Shown here: positions 28,162 through 36,063 of the stretch, piece by piece
Numbering within the stretch: the first letter of the stretch is position 1
Layout: each line of letters starts with the position of its first letter
NCBI RefSeq assembly: GCF_004209755.1
Contig: NZ_CP035913.1
Coordinates: 7,440,001 to 7,504,000, forward strand
DNA: 64,000 bases
Source: Pseudoduganella lutea
Lineage (GTDB): Bacteria > Pseudomonadota > Gammaproteobacteria > Burkholderiales > Burkholderiaceae_D
Direction: 5' to 3'
The notes under the pieces: generated by a model
What the model saw: the letters and a program-made list of their open reading frames with translations, nothing else
The model's database searches: none
What the model was told of the DNA's origin: nothing
Translations under genes and position numbers: made by a program

Positions 28162-29058
28162 ATGAACAGCACCGCAGACAACGTCACCCGCCCGCGCAGC
28201 GTGGAGCGTGTGATCCAGGGACAGGCCGTGATGGATGGCGCCGGCGTGAAGATCAACCGCGTGCTGACCCAGCCGCTGCAGCGCCGCCTCGACCCGTTCC
28301 TGATGCTGGACAATTTCGGCTCGGAAGAAGCCAGCGACTACCTGGCCGGCTTCCCCGACCACCCGCACCGCGGCTTCGAAACGGTAACCTACATGCTCGA
28401 AGGCCGCATGCGGCACCGCGACAGCGCGGGCAACGAGGGCTTGCTGGAAAATGGCGGCGTGCAATGGATGACGGCTGGCCGCGGCGTGATCCACTCCGAG
28501 ATGCCGGAGCAGGAAGCCGGCCTGATGGAAGGGTTCCAGCTATGGTTGAATCTTCCCGCGAAGGACAAGCTGATGAAGCCCTGGTACAAGGACTTCAAGG
28601 CGGCCGAGATTCCCGCGTTCACGACGCCCGAAGGTGCGTTGGTGCGCGTGATCGCCGGCACCAGCCATGGCGTGGCCGGCGCGGTGCAGCGCGACGTGAC
28701 GGAACCGCTGTACCTGGACATCGAACTGCCCGCCGGTGCCATGTTCAGCCAGGCGCTGCCGGCTGGCCATAACGCCTTCCTGTATCCGTATCGGGGCAGC
28801 GTGGCGGTGGCGGGCAAGACGGTGGCCGAACGCAGCATGGCGATCCTCGCCAACGACGTGCAGGCCGATGGCGTTGTGGTGGCCGCGCACGAAGAAGGGC
28901 ATGAGGCGGCGCGCTTCATCCTGGTCGCCGGCCGGCCGCTGAACGAGCCGATCGCCCAGTACGGCCCGTTCGTGATGAACACGCAGCAGGAGATTCACCA
29001 GGCGGTGCAGGACTTTCGCGCAGGGCTGCTCGGCGAGGAAGCCCAAGGCGCCGACTGA
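28162..29058 (+). CDS. Pirin family protein
   Basis: A 298-residue bicupin. The N-terminal cupin holds the metal ligands and typical sequence RRLDPFLMLDNFGSEEA, FPDHPHRGFETVTYMLEG and GRGVIHSEMPEQ. The C-terminal pirin domain contains LPAGHNAFLYPYRGSV. Bacterial pirins such as YhhW show quercetinase activity; others act as protein regulators. AGGAGAA precedes the start. It is probably transcribed with azoR. Confidence 0.92.
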   Translation: MNSTADNVTRPRSVERVIQGQAVMDGAGVKINRVLTQPLQRRLDPFLMLDNFGSEEASDYLAGFPDHPHRGFETVTYMLEGRMRHRDSAGNEGLLENGGVQWMTAGRGVIHSEMPEQEAGLMEGFQLWLNLPAKDKLMKPWYKDFKAAEIPAFTTPEGALVRVIAGTSHGVAGAVQRDVTEPLYLDIELPAGAMFSQALPAGHNAFLYPYRGSVAVAGKTVAERSMAILANDVQADGVVVAAHEEGHEAARFILVAGRPLNEPIAQYGPFVMNTQQEIHQAVQDFRAGLLGEEAQGAD

Positions 29059-29090
29059 CCGCAATGGCGCGGTCGCGCTAGAATGCGCGC

Positions 29091-29555
29091 ATGACCACGC
29101 TGATCGACCTGTTCAAACGGCTGAGCCGGGCCCTGGGGCTCGACACGGCCGACTCTTTCCCTCCCGGCCACGTTCACGCGCGCACGCGCTGGAACGCGGC
29201 CTATTTCGACATCGCCTCCGATGTGAAGCCCGACGACATGGAGCGGCGCATCTGCGATGCGATCGCGAATACGCCGCTCGTGTTCGCCCACATCACCAAT
29301 CCCACCCCGCGCATGCAGCGTGCCCTGTTCAGCGTGCTGGAGCAGCGGCTGCGCCTGAACCACCAGCGCGAAGCGGCGCAGCTGGCAGCCCTGCTGATCG
29401 GCGCCTACCGCAGCCCGCACATCGTGGAAGCCATGCCGGGACTGAAAGCGGCGATTGCGGCCACCGCACATGATGAAGCGCCGGCGCGGATCCGCGCCGT
29501 GCTGGAATTCATGGCGCAGCGCGACGCGCCGTTCGATGTGATCGACATGAAGTGA
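29091..29555 (+). CDS. Hypothetical cytoplasmic protein
   Basis: A 154-residue soluble protein without signal or membrane segments; family not recognised. It is mainly helical with a C-terminal half rich in Ala and Arg (LEQRLRLNHQREAAQLAALL, APARIRAVLEFMAQRDAPFD). It begins 32 bases after the pirin gene on the same strand but has no obvious ribosome binding site, so membership of that operon is uncertain. Confidence 0.65.
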   Translation: MTTLIDLFKRLSRALGLDTADSFPPGHVHARTRWNAAYFDIASDVKPDDMERRICDAIANTPLVFAHITNPTPRMQRALFSVLEQRLRLNHQREAAQLAALLIGAYRSPHIVEAMPGLKAAIAATAHDEAPARIRAVLEFMAQRDAPFDVIDMK

Positions 29556-29971
29556 TCGGCACGAAGTGCGTGGCATGAAGTGAGTGAGGCGTGATCACGG
29601 CCAGCGAGCCGCTGCCGCGTGTGCAGCGCATTGCAAGCTGCCAGGCATGTGACCGCGCCTTTCATCGCGCATGCCCTTGCCCCGTGGCCTTGGCCCAGCC
29701 CCCTCGGCTACTGGTCATTGGCCCTTACCCATCCGCAACGCCCGTGCCCCCTCCCCTTACCCTGGGCGGTTGCCGTCACCGGCACGTCAGGTGAAAACGC
29801 TCGATCGCATATCCTAATTCACCTCGTCCGTCGACACGATTGAAAAAAGATAATTAATTTATTTTTAATTTTTCGTTGCTAATGGATCTCGACAGTATTA
29901 AATTTGAGGTTAGTCCTAGCCGAACCACATACAAAGAAGTCTTCCTTAACCACTGTTTTTGGAGCTATATC
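29556..29971. other. Intergenic region with AT-rich promoter of the PEP-CTERM gene
   Basis: No gene is supported. From 29838 the sequence turns very AT-rich. TTGAAA (29840-29845) and TTTAAT (29864-29869), 18 bases apart, form a plausible sigma-70 promoter, leaving about a 95-base untranslated leader before the PEP-CTERM gene. Confidence 0.45.
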
Positions 29972-30622
29972 GTGCGTATGTCCCTCACCGTCAAAACCGC
30001 TGTCGCTTCCGCCGTCCTGCTGCTCGCCGCTGGTGCCGCCCAAGCGGATATCACCGCCTACACCTCCCAGTCCTCGTACCTGTCCGCCGCCGGCACCACG
30101 GGTGTCGACTCGTTCGACGACCTGGACATCGAGCCGTACGATGGACCTCTGGTCCGCAGCGCCGGCGATTACTCCTATGAGCTCAGCGCCGGTCCGGAAA
30201 GCATCGAAGTGTGGGGAGCCAGCGACGATGGCAGCGACTTCTGGGCCACGCCCGGCTGGAGCGGCGACGGCCTGACCTTCACGCTGAGCGGCCCGGTCAA
30301 CGGTGCGGGCGGCTTCTTCTTCGGTTCGGATCTCTTCGGCTTCTCGACGCCGCTGGAAGCCATCACGATCACGGCCACCGACATCAACGGTGGCACGCTG
30401 TCGTACACGATCGAAGCACCGGAAGTGAATTCCTTCGTTGGTTTCGTGTCGGACGTGCAACTGGCATCGCTGTTCGTGAAAGGCAGCGAACCGGGCGTGT
30501 TCACCACGGCGAATGACCTGCACCTGTCGGTATCCGCCGTGCCGGAACCGTCGACCTACGCGATGATGCTGGCCGGTCTCGGCCTGGCAGGCTTCGCAGC
30601 CCGCCGCCAGCGCAAGTCGTAA
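29972..30622 (+). CDS. PEP-CTERM sorting domain protein
   Basis: A 216-residue exported protein. The N-terminal signal peptide reads SLTVKTAVASAVLLLAAGAA, and the mature part is acidic and beta-rich with many Ser/Gly/Asp. The C-terminal sorting tag is complete: VPEPSTYAMMLAGLGLAGFA followed by ARRQRKS, which is recognised by exosortase and linked to exopolysaccharide export. A GTG start at 29972 is preferred because GGAG stands seven bases upstream; the ATG at 29978 would give the same protein minus two residues. No exosortase gene is in the window. A strong terminator follows. Confidence 0.88.
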   Translation: MRMSLTVKTAVASAVLLLAAGAAQADITAYTSQSSYLSAAGTTGVDSFDDLDIEPYDGPLVRSAGDYSYELSAGPESIEVWGASDDGSDFWATPGWSGDGLTFTLSGPVNGAGGFFFGSDLFGFSTPLEAITITATDINGGTLSYTIEAPEVNSFVGFVSDVQLASLFVKGSEPGVFTTANDLHLSVSAVPEPSTYAMMLAGLGLAGFAARRQRKS

Positions 30623-30644
30623 GACGCGCCACGATGGCGTGAAG

Positions 30645-30669
30645 CGGCGGCCGCAAGGCCGCCGTTTTT
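30645..30669 (+). terminator. Rho-independent terminator of the PEP-CTERM gene
   Basis: CGGCGGCC and GGCCGCCG pair perfectly around a GCAA tetraloop and are followed by TTTTT. Confidence 0.9.
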
Positions 30670-30699
30670 GTTCAAGGACACGTCACGCGGTCACCAGCG

Positions 30700-31827
30700 T
30701 CACGCCGAGACGGCTGCCGGCAACGCCGGCTTCGCGGATGCCGGAACGAATTTTTCACGCAGCATCATGAATGGCGTCTCGACGATCCGGTAGAGCGCCC
30801 AGCCGGCCGCGAGGCTGGCCAGCACGAGGATCGCAATGCCGGTGGCGCCGCCCGGGTCGATGCCCATTGGCCGCAATGCCTTGGCAAGCACCACGCACAG
30901 CTGCTTGTGCGTGAGGTAGACCGCATACGACCACACGGCCAGGCTGCCCGCGCCCGGCACCCGCACCCGGGCCAGCAGTGAGGCGGGACTCAGCGCCGCC
31001 AGCACCAGCAAGGCAAAGCCCAAGGCCAGCAGCGGGTAGCCGAACACCGTGATCGCATGGCCAAAGTGGTCATCGAGGAACAGCTTCCACGCCAGCGCGG
31101 TCATGGCGACACCGGCCGCCAGCGTCCAGTTGCCGAACGAGGTGATCCGTGCCCACAGCGGCGCATGGCATTGCCGGATCATCGCCAGCGCCACGCCAGC
31201 GAGCAATTCATCGAAGCGGCACAGCGTGGCATAGTAGACCTCGGTATAGAACGCCCCGTTGCCCCAGTGCGGCGGCCGCGCTTCCTGCCAGCCCAGCTCG
31301 CGGAACAGCATGCCGGCCGCGACACCGCAGGCCAGCGCGAACCAGCCCAGCGCCACGGCGCCACGGCAGCGCGCGATCAACAGCGCCACCACCGGCAGCA
31401 CGAAATAAAACTGTTCTTCCACGCACAGCGACCATGAATGGGAAAAGCGGGTGCCCGGTACCAGCCCGAAGTTCAGCGTGAACGTGAGGTACTGCCACCA
31501 CGGAGCATGGCGCGTGCCGTCGATGAAAGGCGGCCAGAAAGCATACAGCGCCAGCACCACGTAGTAATTGGGCAGCGTGCGCAACAGACGCCGCGCGGCA
31601 AAACGCCCCATCGAGAACGTGCCGGCCCGCAGGCCCGCCAGGATCTGGTTGCCGATCAGGTAGCCGGACAGGGCAAAGAACAGGTCCACGCCCGTCCAGC
31701 CGATCCGGCTGACGAAGCCGAACGTGGCCTCGTCGGTGACAAAGCTCATGTAGTGGTTGGCGAAGACAAGCACGATCGCGCAGGCGCGCAGCGTGTCCAG
31801 GCCGGGCTGGCGGGCGGAAATCGACAT
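30700..31827 (-). CDS. Acyltransferase 3 family (OafA/YrhL-like) membrane protein
   Basis: A 375-residue inner-membrane acyltransferase with about ten transmembrane helices. Signature segments are GLDTLRACAIVLVFANHYM (with the catalytic His), WTGVDLFFALSGYLIGNQI, RRLLRTLPNYY and the active region HSWSLCVEEQFYFVLPV. Such enzymes O-acetylate or succinylate surface sugars. The start at 31827 (MSISARQPG) is preferred; ATGs at 31836 and 31908 are alternatives. It is divergent from the zinc deacylase gene, with 68 bases between them. Confidence 0.87.
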   Translation of the reverse strand: MSISARQPGLDTLRACAIVLVFANHYMSFVTDEATFGFVSRIGWTGVDLFFALSGYLIGNQILAGLRAGTFSMGRFAARRLLRTLPNYYVVLALYAFWPPFIDGTRHAPWWQYLTFTLNFGLVPGTRFSHSWSLCVEEQFYFVLPVVALLIARCRGAVALGWFALACGVAAGMLFRELGWQEARPPHWGNGAFYTEVYYATLCRFDELLAGVALAMIRQCHAPLWARITSFGNWTLAAGVAMTALAWKLFLDDHFGHAITVFGYPLLALGFALLVLAALSPASLLARVRVPGAGSLAVWSYAVYLTHKQLCVVLAKALRPMGIDPGGATGIAILVLASLAAGWALYRIVETPFMMLREKFVPASAKPALPAAVSA

Positions 31828-31895
31828 GGCCGGCATTGTACCGCCGGCGCCAGTCCGGGCGCTAAAATGGCGGCCACCACATTCCGAGGACCAGC

Positions 31896-32849
31896 ATGAG
31901 CCACACACTGCACTTCCGATCCCTCCACTACGCGGGCCAGGGCGCCGGCCCCCGGCTGATCGTCACGGGTGCCGTGCATGGCAATGAAACGGCCGGCACA
32001 CGCGGTATCGAACGGGTCATGGCCCAGCTGGACAGCGGCGAGCTCGCGATCGTCAATGGCAGCGTGACCTTCGTGCCTGTCGTCAATCCGCTGGCTTACC
32101 TGAAGGGCGAGCGGGCCGGGGAACGCAACCTGAACCGCAACCTGTTCCCCAAGGCCGACCCGAAGGATTTCGAAGACCGCGTCGCCAACTGGCTGTGCCC
32201 GCTGCTGGCCGCCCATGACGTGCTGCTGGACCTCCATTCCTTCCTGTCACCGGGCGAGCCGTTCGTCATGGTGGGCCCGCGCGACAACGATGGCCCGCTG
32301 GAACCTTTCCGGCATGAACGAGAGGAACGGGCGCTCGCGCGGGTGCTGGGCGTGCGCCGCTTCGTCGATGGCTGGCTGCGCACCTATGGCGCCGGCGTGC
32401 AGCGGCGCCTGCGGGACGATCGCCAGCTGGAAACCGTGCTGCGCTATGGCGTGGGTACCACCGAGTTCATGCGCAGCACGGGTGGCTATGCGCTGACGCT
32501 GGAATGTGGCCAGCACGACGATCCCCATGCACCGGACGTGGCATACCGCGCCATCCTGAACACGCTGGCGCACCTGGGCCTGGTCGACGCACCGCGCCCC
32601 GAACCACTCCCCCGCGACCGCATGGAAGTGCTGTCGATGAGCGAAGTGCACGACAAGGACCATGACGCGGACACGTTCAGCCGGCCATGGACCAGCTTCG
32701 ACCGCGTGCGGCAAGGCGAAGAGATTGGCCGCCGGGCGGACGGCACGCCGGTGCTGGCCGCTGCCGATGCGGTGATGCTGTTCCCCGACAGCGCGGCCAC
32801 GGCTGGCAACGAGTGGTATTACCTCGCACGCAGCAATCCTGACTTTTGA
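31896..32849 (+). CDS. Succinylglutamate desuccinylase/aspartoacylase family zinc hydrolase
   Basis: A 317-residue M14-fold deacylase. The zinc ligands are visible in GAVHGNETAG (His, Glu) and DLHSFLSPGE (His), together with ERNLNRNLFP and the catalytic Glu in LTLECGQHDD. A C-terminal barrel-sandwich region (FDRVRQGEEIGRRADGTPVL) is typical of the family. The substrate is not clear; the group acts on N-acyl amino acids or other amides. GAGGACC precedes the start. Confidence 0.87.
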   Translation: MSHTLHFRSLHYAGQGAGPRLIVTGAVHGNETAGTRGIERVMAQLDSGELAIVNGSVTFVPVVNPLAYLKGERAGERNLNRNLFPKADPKDFEDRVANWLCPLLAAHDVLLDLHSFLSPGEPFVMVGPRDNDGPLEPFRHEREERALARVLGVRRFVDGWLRTYGAGVQRRLRDDRQLETVLRYGVGTTEFMRSTGGYALTLECGQHDDPHAPDVAYRAILNTLAHLGLVDAPRPEPLPRDRMEVLSMSEVHDKDHDADTFSRPWTSFDRVRQGEEIGRRADGTPVLAAADAVMLFPDSAATAGNEWYYLARSNPDF

Positions 32850-32876
32850 ATCCCGTGTCTTGAGGGGCCTGGCCGG

Positions 32877-33197
32877 TTACTGCGGCGACAGGATTTTCAG
32901 GCCGAGGATGCCCGCCACGATCAGCGCAATGCAGACGAGGCGTGCCGCTTCGGACGGTTCGCCCAGCACGACGATGCCATAGATGGCGGTGCCGACCGTA
33001 CCGATGCCGGTCCACACGGCGTAGGCGGTGCCGAGCGGCAGGTCGCGCAGCGCGAGGCCCAGCAGGCCCACGCTGCCGGCCATCGCCGTCAAGGTGAGCA
33101 CGCTGGGGACGAGGCGGGTAAAACCGGCGGTGTACTTGAGGCCGACGGCCCAGCCGACTTCGAGCAGGCCAGCCACGAGCAGGATGATCCAGGACAT
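32877..33197 (-). CDS. gdx: Guanidinium exporter, SMR family
   Basis: A 106-residue small multidrug resistance-type protein with four transmembrane helices and the essential membrane Glu ([18 protein letters not shown]), plus [19 protein letters not shown] and [10 protein letters not shown]. These match the Gdx (formerly SugE) subgroup, which exports guanidinium in exchange for protons as an antiparallel dimer. The identity is strongly supported by a guanidine-II riboswitch just upstream. The ATG at 33197 has GGAG before it; the ATG at 33209 is less likely. Confidence 0.92.
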   Translation of the reverse strand: MSWIILLVAGLLEVGWAVGLKYTAGFTRLVPSVLTLTAMAGSVGLLGLALRDLPLGTAYAVWTGIGTVGTAIYGIVVLGEPSEAARLVCIALIVAGILGLKILSPQ

Positions 33198-33215
33198 GCA
33201 TATCTCCACAGCTTG

Positions 33216-33283
33216 GCAAGGTCGTCCCCGCCGACAATGACGCCTGCCGCCCCGGCAAACCGGCGGAAAGGGGTCGTCCCCTC
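33216..33283 (-). promoter_or_regulatory. Guanidine-II (mini-ykkC) riboswitch
   Basis: Read on the minus strand, two stem-loops with ACGA tetraloops are present: AGGGGACGACCCCT (33269-33282) and GCGGGGACGACCTTGC (33216-33231), 36-37 bases apart. The second lies just before the gdx ribosome binding site. Twin hairpins with ACGR loops are the defining form of this riboswitch, which opens the ribosome site when guanidinium binds. TATACT at 33297-33302 is a possible -10 for the transcript. Confidence 0.93.
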
Positions 33284-33374
33284 AGGCAGCGGCCGGAGTA
33301 TATCATTGCAATATTTCATCCGCAGAACACCCCTTTTGAAGCGTCTCCTGCAAGGATTGCGGTTGTATCGTATT

Positions 33375-33396
33375 ATTCCGATATACGTATCGGAAT
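33375..33396. promoter_or_regulatory. Palindromic operator before the ArsR-type regulator
   Basis: The arms ATTCCGATA and TATCGGAAT are perfect inverted copies with TACG between them, 55 bases before the ArsR gene start. It is likely the binding site through which the regulator controls itself and the Old Yellow Enzyme gene. Confidence 0.6.
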
Positions 33397-33450
33397 CAAT
33401 CGATATGGTCACCGTATGACACCTTCGAAGAAAGCCGATTTGACCACATC

Positions 33451-33762
33451 ATGACCGAACCCGACATCGACATCGACGCCATCCACAAGGCCCTGGCCAA
33501 CCCGGTCCGCCGCGACATCCTCGCATGGCTGAAGGCGCCGGAAACGCATTTCGCCGATCAGCTCCATCCGCTCAGCCTGGGCGTGTGCGCCGGCAAGATC
33601 GACGAACGTTGCGGCCTGTCGCAATCGACCGTGTCGGGCCACCTGGCCATCCTGCAAAAGGCGGGCCTCGTGACGGTGACGCGCTTTGGACAGTGGAATA
33701 TGTTCAAGCGCAATGAAGCGGTCATCTCGGCATTCCTCGATCACATCCACGCCGGCCTGTAG
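33451..33762 (+). CDS. ArsR-family winged-helix regulator
   Basis: A 103-residue repressor-type protein with one winged helix-turn-helix (HKALANPVRRDILAWLK, GLSQSTVSGHLAILQKAGLV, VTRFGQWNMFKRNEAV). It lacks the CVC metal motif of classical ArsR but has two cysteines (46 and 54) near the recognition helix, which would suit redox or electrophile sensing (inference). It is 30 bases ahead of the Old Yellow Enzyme gene in the same direction. A perfect palindrome lies in its promoter region. Confidence 0.88.
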   Translation: MTEPDIDIDAIHKALANPVRRDILAWLKAPETHFADQLHPLSLGVCAGKIDERCGLSQSTVSGHLAILQKAGLVTVTRFGQWNMFKRNEAVISAFLDHIHAGL

Positions 33763-33792
33763 TACGGGCGGCACTCTTTACAGGAAAACGAT

Positions 33793-34848
33793 ATGACGAC
33801 TCTCTTCGACCCCATCACCATTGGCGACCTGACGCTGAAAAACCGCGTCGTGATGGCCCCCCTCACCCGCGCCCGCGCCGTTGGACCGGGCCGCGTGCCG
33901 AACGCGCTGATGGCCGAATACTACGCGCAGCGCGCCGGCGCCGGGCTGATCCTGTCGGAAGCCACGTCGGTCACGCCCCAGGGTGTCGGCTATGAGAATA
34001 CGCCGGGCATCTGGTCGGACGAGCAGGTGGCCGGCTGGAAGCTGGTGACCGAGGCCGTGCACGCACAAGGCGGTACGATCTTCCTGCAACTGTGGCACGT
34101 GGGCCGCATCTCCGACCCGAGCCTGCTGGATGGCACGTTGCCGGTGGCGCCGAGCCCGATCGCACCGAAGGGCAATGTCAGCCTGCTGCGCCCGGTCCGC
34201 CCGTTCGCGGTGCCGCGCGCACTGGAAACGGATGAGCTTCCGGACGTGGTTGCCGCCTTCCGCAAGGGTGCGGAAAACGCCCGGCTCGCCGGCTTCGATG
34301 GCGTGGAAATCCACGGCGCCAACGGCTACCTGCTCGATCAGTTCCTGCAGGACAGCACGAACCAGCGCACGGACGCGTACGGCGGCTCCATCGAGAACCG
34401 CGCCCGCCTGCTGCTCGAAGTGACCGATGCCGCCATCGACGTGTGGGGCGCCGACCGCGTGGGCATGCACCTCGCGCCGCGCCGCGACAACCACGACATG
34501 GGCGATTCCGACCCGGCCGGCACGTTCGGCTACGTGGCACGCGAGCTGGGCAAGCGCAAGATCGCCTTCATCTGCTCGCGCGAAGCCGTGGGCGAAGACA
34601 GCCTGGGCCCGCTGCTGAAGCGGGAGTTCGGCGGCGTCTACATCGCAAATGAAAAATTCAGTCTCGAAGCGGCACAGGCTGCGCTGGACAATGGCACCGC
34701 GGACGCGATTGCCTGGGGCAAGGATTTCATCGCCAATCCGGATCTGCCGGAACGCCTGCGCAGCGGCGCCCCGCTGAACGCGCAGCGCCCCGAGCTGTTC
34801 TATGCCCCGGGCGCCGAAGGGTATATCGACTATCCGGCGCTGGCCTGA
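33793..34848 (+). CDS. Alkene reductase, Old Yellow Enzyme family
   Basis: A 351-residue FMN-dependent ene-reductase acting on activated C=C bonds and nitro compounds. Motifs are RVVMAPLTRARA, LQLWHVGRISDPS, the substrate-binding HGANGYLLDQFLQDSTNQR (His and Asn contact the carbonyl), TDAYGGSIENRARL and the FMN phosphate region ADAIAWGKDFIANPDLPERL. It closely resembles NemA. AGGAAAA precedes the start. It forms an operon with the ArsR regulator, as many electrophile-responsive OYE genes do. Confidence 0.92.
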   Translation: MTTLFDPITIGDLTLKNRVVMAPLTRARAVGPGRVPNALMAEYYAQRAGAGLILSEATSVTPQGVGYENTPGIWSDEQVAGWKLVTEAVHAQGGTIFLQLWHVGRISDPSLLDGTLPVAPSPIAPKGNVSLLRPVRPFAVPRALETDELPDVVAAFRKGAENARLAGFDGVEIHGANGYLLDQFLQDSTNQRTDAYGGSIENRARLLLEVTDAAIDVWGADRVGMHLAPRRDNHDMGDSDPAGTFGYVARELGKRKIAFICSREAVGEDSLGPLLKREFGGVYIANEKFSLEAAQAALDNGTADAIAWGKDFIANPDLPERLRSGAPLNAQRPELFYAPGAEGYIDYPALA

Positions 34849-35022
34849 GGCTTCGCGGGTGCCCGCTCCCTTGCCGCATGAGCCGGCGATCGGCACCTGA
34901 ATCCGGCCTGGCCGGACACCGTGTTCCGCGTGAATGGATTCCATGAAACGGTGGCTTGATACGGCTGGCAGACGCTGGCCGCTTGGCTTGCCTGACGGTG
35001 TCCCGCACCGCCAGGCAAGCGC

Positions 35023-35970
35023 TTAGCGCGGCACGGTGTAATTCACCGGCACGAACTGGTAACCCTTGCCGCTGCTGCGCAAATGGCCCACGCCGGGGAA
35101 CGGCAAGTGGGCGGCACCGATCAGGTAGCCGCCTTTCGCCGCATCGGCAAAGCCAGCCTTGCGCGAAGCCAGCGCGGCCTTGGCGTCGCTGTCGAACTCG
35201 ATCGTCACCGACGGGTCGTCGAACTGGATGAATTGCGCATGAATCAGGTCGCCGATCAGCACCAGCTTTTCGCCCCGGCTTTCCACGACATAGCTCGTGT
35301 GCCCCGGCGTGTGGCCATAACTCGCCGTGGCGCGGATACCCGGCACCAGTTCCGTATTGCCTTCGAACGGCTTGAAGCGGTTCGCGCCGGCATACGCGGC
35401 CAGCGATGACTGTGCCCCCTGGAAGAAACCCTTTGCCTGTTCGGGGGCAGCATCCTGTTTCGCCTTGCTCAGCCAGAAGTCCGCGTCATGCTTGTCCGCG
35501 CGCACCACCGCGTTCGGGAACGCCGGCTTGTCGGCGCTGACCAGGCCGCCCACGTGGTCGGGGTGCAGGTGGGTGATGTAGATCTCGTCGACCTGCTCCG
35601 GCTGGTAGCCGGCCGCTTTCAGGCTTGCCAGCAGCTTGCCCAGCGTGGGGCCGAACAGGCCGCCGGCACCGGTATCGACCAGCACCAGCTTGCTGCCCGT
35701 GTTGATCAGGAATGTGTTGACCGACGTTTCGACCGGCGCCTTCAGGAAGTGCTTCGACAACGCTCCCTGCAACCTGGCGGGCTTTTCATGCAGCAGCTTG
35801 TCCATCGGCAGGTCGACGGTACCGTCGGACAGCACGGTGACCTCGAAGTCGCCAACCATCGTGCGGTAATAGCCGGGTGCCTGGCTCTTGACCATCGGCG
35901 CGGCGGCAAAGGCGGCGGCGGTACTGGCGAGCAGCGCGGCGGCCACCAGGGAACGAGTGAAATGGGTCAT
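35023..35970 (-). CDS. Exported MBL-fold metallo-hydrolase
   Basis: A 315-residue periplasmic metallo-beta-lactamase-fold enzyme. The signal peptide is MTHFTRSLVAAALLASTAAA. The zinc motif is THLHPDHVGG near residue 130, with a later His in GHTPGHTSYV and the Asp of LIGDLIHAQ. The sequence resembles quorum-quenching lactonases and related hydrolases, but the reaction is unassigned. The ATG at 35970 is used; the frame extends to 36024 without a signal at its end. It is the first gene after the OYE operon, converging with it. Confidence 0.87.
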   Translation of the reverse strand: MTHFTRSLVAAALLASTAAAFAAAPMVKSQAPGYYRTMVGDFEVTVLSDGTVDLPMDKLLHEKPARLQGALSKHFLKAPVETSVNTFLINTGSKLVLVDTGAGGLFGPTLGKLLASLKAAGYQPEQVDEIYITHLHPDHVGGLVSADKPAFPNAVVRADKHDADFWLSKAKQDAAPEQAKGFFQGAQSSLAAYAGANRFKPFEGNTELVPGIRATASYGHTPGHTSYVVESRGEKLVLIGDLIHAQFIQFDDPSVTIEFDSDAKAALASRKAGFADAAKGGYLIGAAHLPFPGVGHLRSSGKGYQFVPVNYTVPR

Positions 35971-36063
35971 GGCGTAACGTTCTGATATGTTGCGGGAACG
36001 CCAGATTACCCGAAACGCCGCCATCCTGCCGGCGCCCCTGCCTTCCGGCCTGGCCGGAGGGCA

